A DNA stretch of 64,000 bases, taken from Thermomonospora echinospora (GTDB lineage: Bacteria; Actinomycetota; Actinomycetes; Streptosporangiales; Streptosporangiaceae). Shown here one piece after another: positions 59,812 through 64,000 of the stretch (position 1 is its first letter; every line of letters begins with the position of its first letter). The position numbers and the translations under genes were made by a program. Location of the stretch: the NCBI RefSeq assembly GCF_900108175.1, contig NZ_FNVO01000013.1, positions 1-64,000 of the forward strand, in the 5' to 3' direction. The notes under the pieces were generated by a model. That model was not told where the DNA came from, made no database searches, and saw only the letters and a list, made by a program, of their open reading frames with translations.

Positions 59812-60828
59812 CTAGGCGGGGGCCGCGGCGGGATCCCGATGCCGCCGTCTGGCCCTCGCCTGGCCGGCCGCGGTGATCAGGCGCGGGGTCAGCACCGAAA
59901 CGATCAGCAGCAGCCCGGTGACGATGGACTGGATCTCGGTCGCCACGTCGTTGAGCATGAGCAGGTTGCGCAGCAGCCCGATGAGCAGCACCCCGGCGAT
60001 CACGCCGCCGAGGGTGCCCTTGCCGCCGTCGAAGTCCACGCCGCCCAGCAGCACCGCGGCGATCACCGCCAGTTCCAGCCCGACGCCGTTGTCGGCGCGG
60101 GCGCTGCCGTAGCGCAGCGTGTAGACGATCCCGGCGAACGCGGCGACCACACCGGACACCGCGAACAGCACGAGCTTGATCCGCTTGACCCGGATACCGG
60201 CGTAGAACGCCGCGTCCTCCTGGGCACCGATAGCGAACAGCGAGCGGCCGATGCCGGTGGCGTGCAGCACCAGCGCGGTGACGATCGCCAGCAGCACGAA
60301 CAGCGCCACCGGGTAGGGCACCGGGGTGCCGGGCACGTTGGTGGTGGCCAGGTCGGCGTACTGCTGCGGGAACTCGGCGATGGCCTCGGTGCCCAGCAGC
60401 ACGTACGCCAGGCCCCGGTACAGCGACAGCGTGCCGATCGTGACGGCCAGGGACGGCAGTCCCAGCCTCGTCACCAGCAGCCCGTTGATCAGGCCGCACA
60501 CCACGCCGGCCAGCACCACCACCGGCACGATCGTCTCGAACGCCCAGCCGGCGTCCCACAGCGCGCCGGTCAGCGCGCTGGCCAGGCCGAGCACCGAGGC
60601 GACCGACAGGTCCACCTGGCCGCACACCACCAGCAGCGTCATCGGCAGCGCGATGAGGGCGATCTCGCCGAGGTCGCCGAGCGCGAACGACAGGTTGTCG
60701 GTGTTGCCGAAGTCGGGGGACAGCCCGGCGCCGCCGAAGAACACCACGATCAGCAGTGCGGCGACCACCACGTCCCAGCGAAGGAAACGGCCCAGGTCGA
60801 GCCCGCCCGCAGTCCTGCCCTCAGCCAT
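59812..60828 (-). CDS. rhaQ: Rhamnose ABC transporter, permease
   Basis: 338 residues, about 8-10 membrane helices. The pattern LPMTLLVVCGQVDLSVASVLGLASALTGAL and NGLLVTRLGLPSLAVTIGTLSLYRGLAYVLLG is that of BPD_transp_2 permeases for sugars, as is LLRNLLMLNDVATEIQSIVTGLLLIVSVL. Its ATG lies within the 3' end of the second permease gene (8-bp overlap). Order and context suggest RhaQ. Confidence 0.9.
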   Translation of the reverse strand: MAEGRTAGGLDLGRFLRWDVVVAALLIVVFFGGAGLSPDFGNTDNLSFALGDLGEIALIALPMTLLVVCGQVDLSVASVLGLASALTGALWDAGWAFETIVPVVVLAGVVCGLINGLLVTRLGLPSLAVTIGTLSLYRGLAYVLLGTEAIAEFPQQYADLATTNVPGTPVPYPVALFVLLAIVTALVLHATGIGRSLFAIGAQEDAAFYAGIRVKRIKLVLFAVSGVVAAFAGIVYTLRYGSARADNGVGLELAVIAAVLLGGVDFDGGKGTLGGVIAGVLLIGLLRNLLMLNDVATEIQSIVTGLLLIVSVLTPRLITAAGQARARRRHRDPAAAPA

Positions 60829-61863
60829 GTCGCGCGTTCCTCTTCCTCAGCACCCGGGCCAGCCGCAGCGCCACCAGTCGGTCGGCGCTGATCGCCAGCA
60901 GCAGCAGCAGGCCGACGATGGCCTCCTGCCAGAACGAGTTGATCTTCAGCACCACCAGCACGCTGCCGATGGTGGTGATGAGCAGGGCGCCCAGCGCCGC
61001 GCCGTACACGGTGCCGACCCCGCCGACGATGGCCACGCCACCGACCACGACCGCGGCGACCACCTTCAGCTCCCAGCCCTTGGCCGGGTCGGCGATCACG
61101 GTGCCGAAGCGAGCCAGCCACAGCGTCCCGGCCAGGCCGGCCAGCACGCCGCTGGCCAGGTAGGCGGTCAGCACCCGGCGGCGGATCGGCACGCCGGCCA
61201 GCCGCGCGGCCTCCGGGCTGGAGCCGATGGCGTAGAATTCCCGGCCCGAGGAGTAGGCGCGCAGGTAGTAGCCGACCAGCAGCATCACCACGACGCTGAT
61301 CAGCGGCAGGTACGGGACGCCGAGGATCGCGCCGTTGCCCAGGTCGAGGATGGACTGCGGGACCTCGGCGGCGCTGATCTGCTCGCCGTGCGCGATGTAG
61401 TGGTTCAGGCCCTGGATCACGTACAGCGTGCCGAGGGTGACCACCAGCGCCGGCACTCCGCAGAAGCTGACCAGCAACCCGTTGACCAGGCCGCAGACCG
61501 CGCCGATCCCGACGCCCAGCGCGACCGCCACCACGAGGCCGTGGTCACTGTTGGTGACGAAGTCGCCGACGACGAAGGCCACCAGCCCGACCGTCGACCC
61601 GACCGACAGGTCGATGTTGCGGGTGACGACCACCAGGGTCTGCCCCACCGCCAGCAGCACCAGGATCGAGGCGTTGAGGAAGATGTCCTCCACGCCCTGG
61701 GCGGACAGGAACCTGGGGTTGACCGCGGTGGTGACGGCCACCAGCACGATCAGCGCGGCCAGGATGGTCAGCTCCCGGAACCGCAGTACCAGGTCGATGA
61801 ACCCGCCGTCGCCGCCGCCGGTCCCCGGCTTGGGCGGGGCCGGCTTGTGTTCTGCGATCGCGG

Positions 61864-61867
<4 letters not shown>
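60821..61867 (-). CDS. rhaP: Rhamnose ABC transporter, permease
   Basis: 348 residues from GTG 61867, overlapping the ATPase stop (GTGA). It has the same family pattern: [64 protein letters not shown], and [26 protein letters not shown]. Together with RhaQ it would form the heterodimeric channel of the rhamnose importer. The Pro-rich N-terminus precedes the first helix. Confidence 0.9.
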
Positions 61868-63402
<1,535 letters not shown>

Positions 63403-63442
63403 GCGCCACCCTCCTCGTCTGGGTTCATGTGACCGCGGCGTA

Positions 63443-63457
63443 AAAAACGTTTTAACG
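63443..63457. promoter_or_regulatory. LacI-type operator 1, in front of rhaT
   Basis: The sequence around 63443-63457 contains AAAACGTTTT (63444-63453), a perfect 10-bp palindrome centred on CG as in LacI/GalR operators, and ends in TTAACG. It lies 41 bases upstream of the rhaT start. Confidence 0.55.
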
Positions 63458-63598
63458 TGATGTTGCGCAGGACGGTAGATGTGAGCCAGGGCACCCGTCA
63501 AGTGGTGATCTGGGCGAACTTCACCGGAGAGGCGGCGGGAAGCCCGATGGCGCCGGGGCTGGCGATCGCCGTGCAACGATTTCGTGACGGCGCAGGGG

Positions 63599-63613
63599 TT
63601 GACACGTTTTAAT
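63599..63613 (+). promoter_or_regulatory. LacI-type operator 2 overlapping the regulator's -35 box
   Basis: TTGACA (63599-63604) is overlapped by ACGTTTTAA (63604-63612), the same 9 bases as at 63447-63455. Regulator and operon would thus be controlled by the same protein. The -10 is weak (around CACAGT at 63622-63627). Confidence 0.5.
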
Positions 63614-63666
63614 GACTTGGTCACAGTTGGCGCTGCCAAGACACGACCTTGCGGGGGGGACCAGGG

Positions 63667-64000
63667 ATGAGCACACCCAGCGGGGGCGGCGCGAAGGTGC
63701 CGCTCCCCCGGGCCGGCACGGTGGGCATCAAGCACGTCGCCCAGCACGCGGGAGTCTCGCCCGGCACCGTGTCCAACGTGCTCAACCGGCCCGAACGGGT
63801 CGCCCCCGCCACCCGGGCCCGCGTCGAGCGGGCCATCCGGGAGCTGGGCTTCGTGCGCAACGGCTCGGCCTCCACGCTGCGCGCCGGGCAGAGCAGCTCG
63901 ATCGGGCTGATGATCCTGGACCTGGGCAACCCGTTCTTCACCGACGTGGCCCGCGGGGTCGAGGACGTGGCCAGCGAACGCGGCTACGCGGTCATCCTGG
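63667..64000 (+). CDS. LacI-family transcriptional regulator (rhamnose operon), 3' part outside window
   Basis: The first 111 residues are visible. After a Ser/Gly-rich leader the helix-turn-helix reads [38 protein letters not shown], standard LacI, followed by the hinge ([40 protein letters not shown]). It is divergent from the rhamnose uptake operon and presumably represses it until rhamnose or a product is present. Confidence 0.93.
   Translation, partial: MSTPSGGGAKVPLPRAGTVGIKHVAQHAGVSPGTVSNVLNRPERVAPATRARVERAIRELGFVRNGSASTLRAGQSSSIGLMILDLGNPFFTDVARGVEDVASERGYAVIL

Overview
The window is very GC-rich, densely packed actinomycete DNA with frequent GTG/TTG starts and 4-bp stop/start overlaps. 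Gene content (family 2B encapsulin, glucosylglycerate hydrolase of mycobacterial type, membrane Ser/Thr kinase, Tat-exported glycosidases, DUF2795) fits a filamentous or soil actinobacterium. A member of the Streptosporangiales is plausible, but that placement is inference.

Layout. 1-3.7 kb: C-terminal end of a secreted protein, a membrane-anchored solute-binding/VWA protein with a visible promoter, and a zinc alcohol dehydrogenase. 3.7-11.2 kb: a degenerate tRNA-like element and two hairpins, then a plus-strand array (atypical SDR, leucine-rich-repeat protein, a decayed duplicate of the next gene, ankyrin protein, MoxR ATPase, VWA/HExxH protein). 11.3-14.5 kb: a quinone oxidoreductase with an apparent frameshift, an acetyltransferase, tryptophan 2,3-dioxygenase and an IclR regulator. 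14.7-17.3 kb: a family 2B encapsulin shell gene followed by a polyprenyl synthase, its likely cargo. 17.9-21.5 kb: an overlapping three-gene operon of a prokaryotic viperin homologue, a membrane squalene-cyclase-like protein and an inositol-monophosphatase-family protein. 21.7-38.7 kb: mostly housekeeping and accessory genes (stress protein, kinase, Ppx, SDR, MFS, M14 peptidase, HxlR divergon, phosphatase, Nudix/GntR pair, DUF2795, glucosylglycerate hydrolase), with a 29-bp tandem repeat at 34.2 kb and a conspicuous operator at 36.3 kb.

38.9-64 kb is an L-rhamnose regulon. A LacI-type regulator (cut by the window end) faces a minus-strand operon encoding an ABC importer (ATPase, two permeases, binding lipoprotein), rhamnose mutarotase, rhamnose isomerase and a fused rhamnulose-1-phosphate aldolase/lactaldehyde dehydrogenase, then an arabinose/fucose-isomerase-like protein. 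Five exported glycosidases follow (three GH78-type, one GH106, one GH127), plus a relic of another GH78 gene. The exported enzymes would release L-rhamnose (and possibly L-arabinose) from plant or bacterial polysaccharides, the importer takes it up and the operon converts it to DHAP and lactate. No rhamnulokinase gene is visible.

The best candidates for undescribed biology are the viperin/cyclase-like/IMPase operon, the encapsulated prenyl synthase beside it, and the LRR/ankyrin/MoxR/VWA array with its decayed paralogue.
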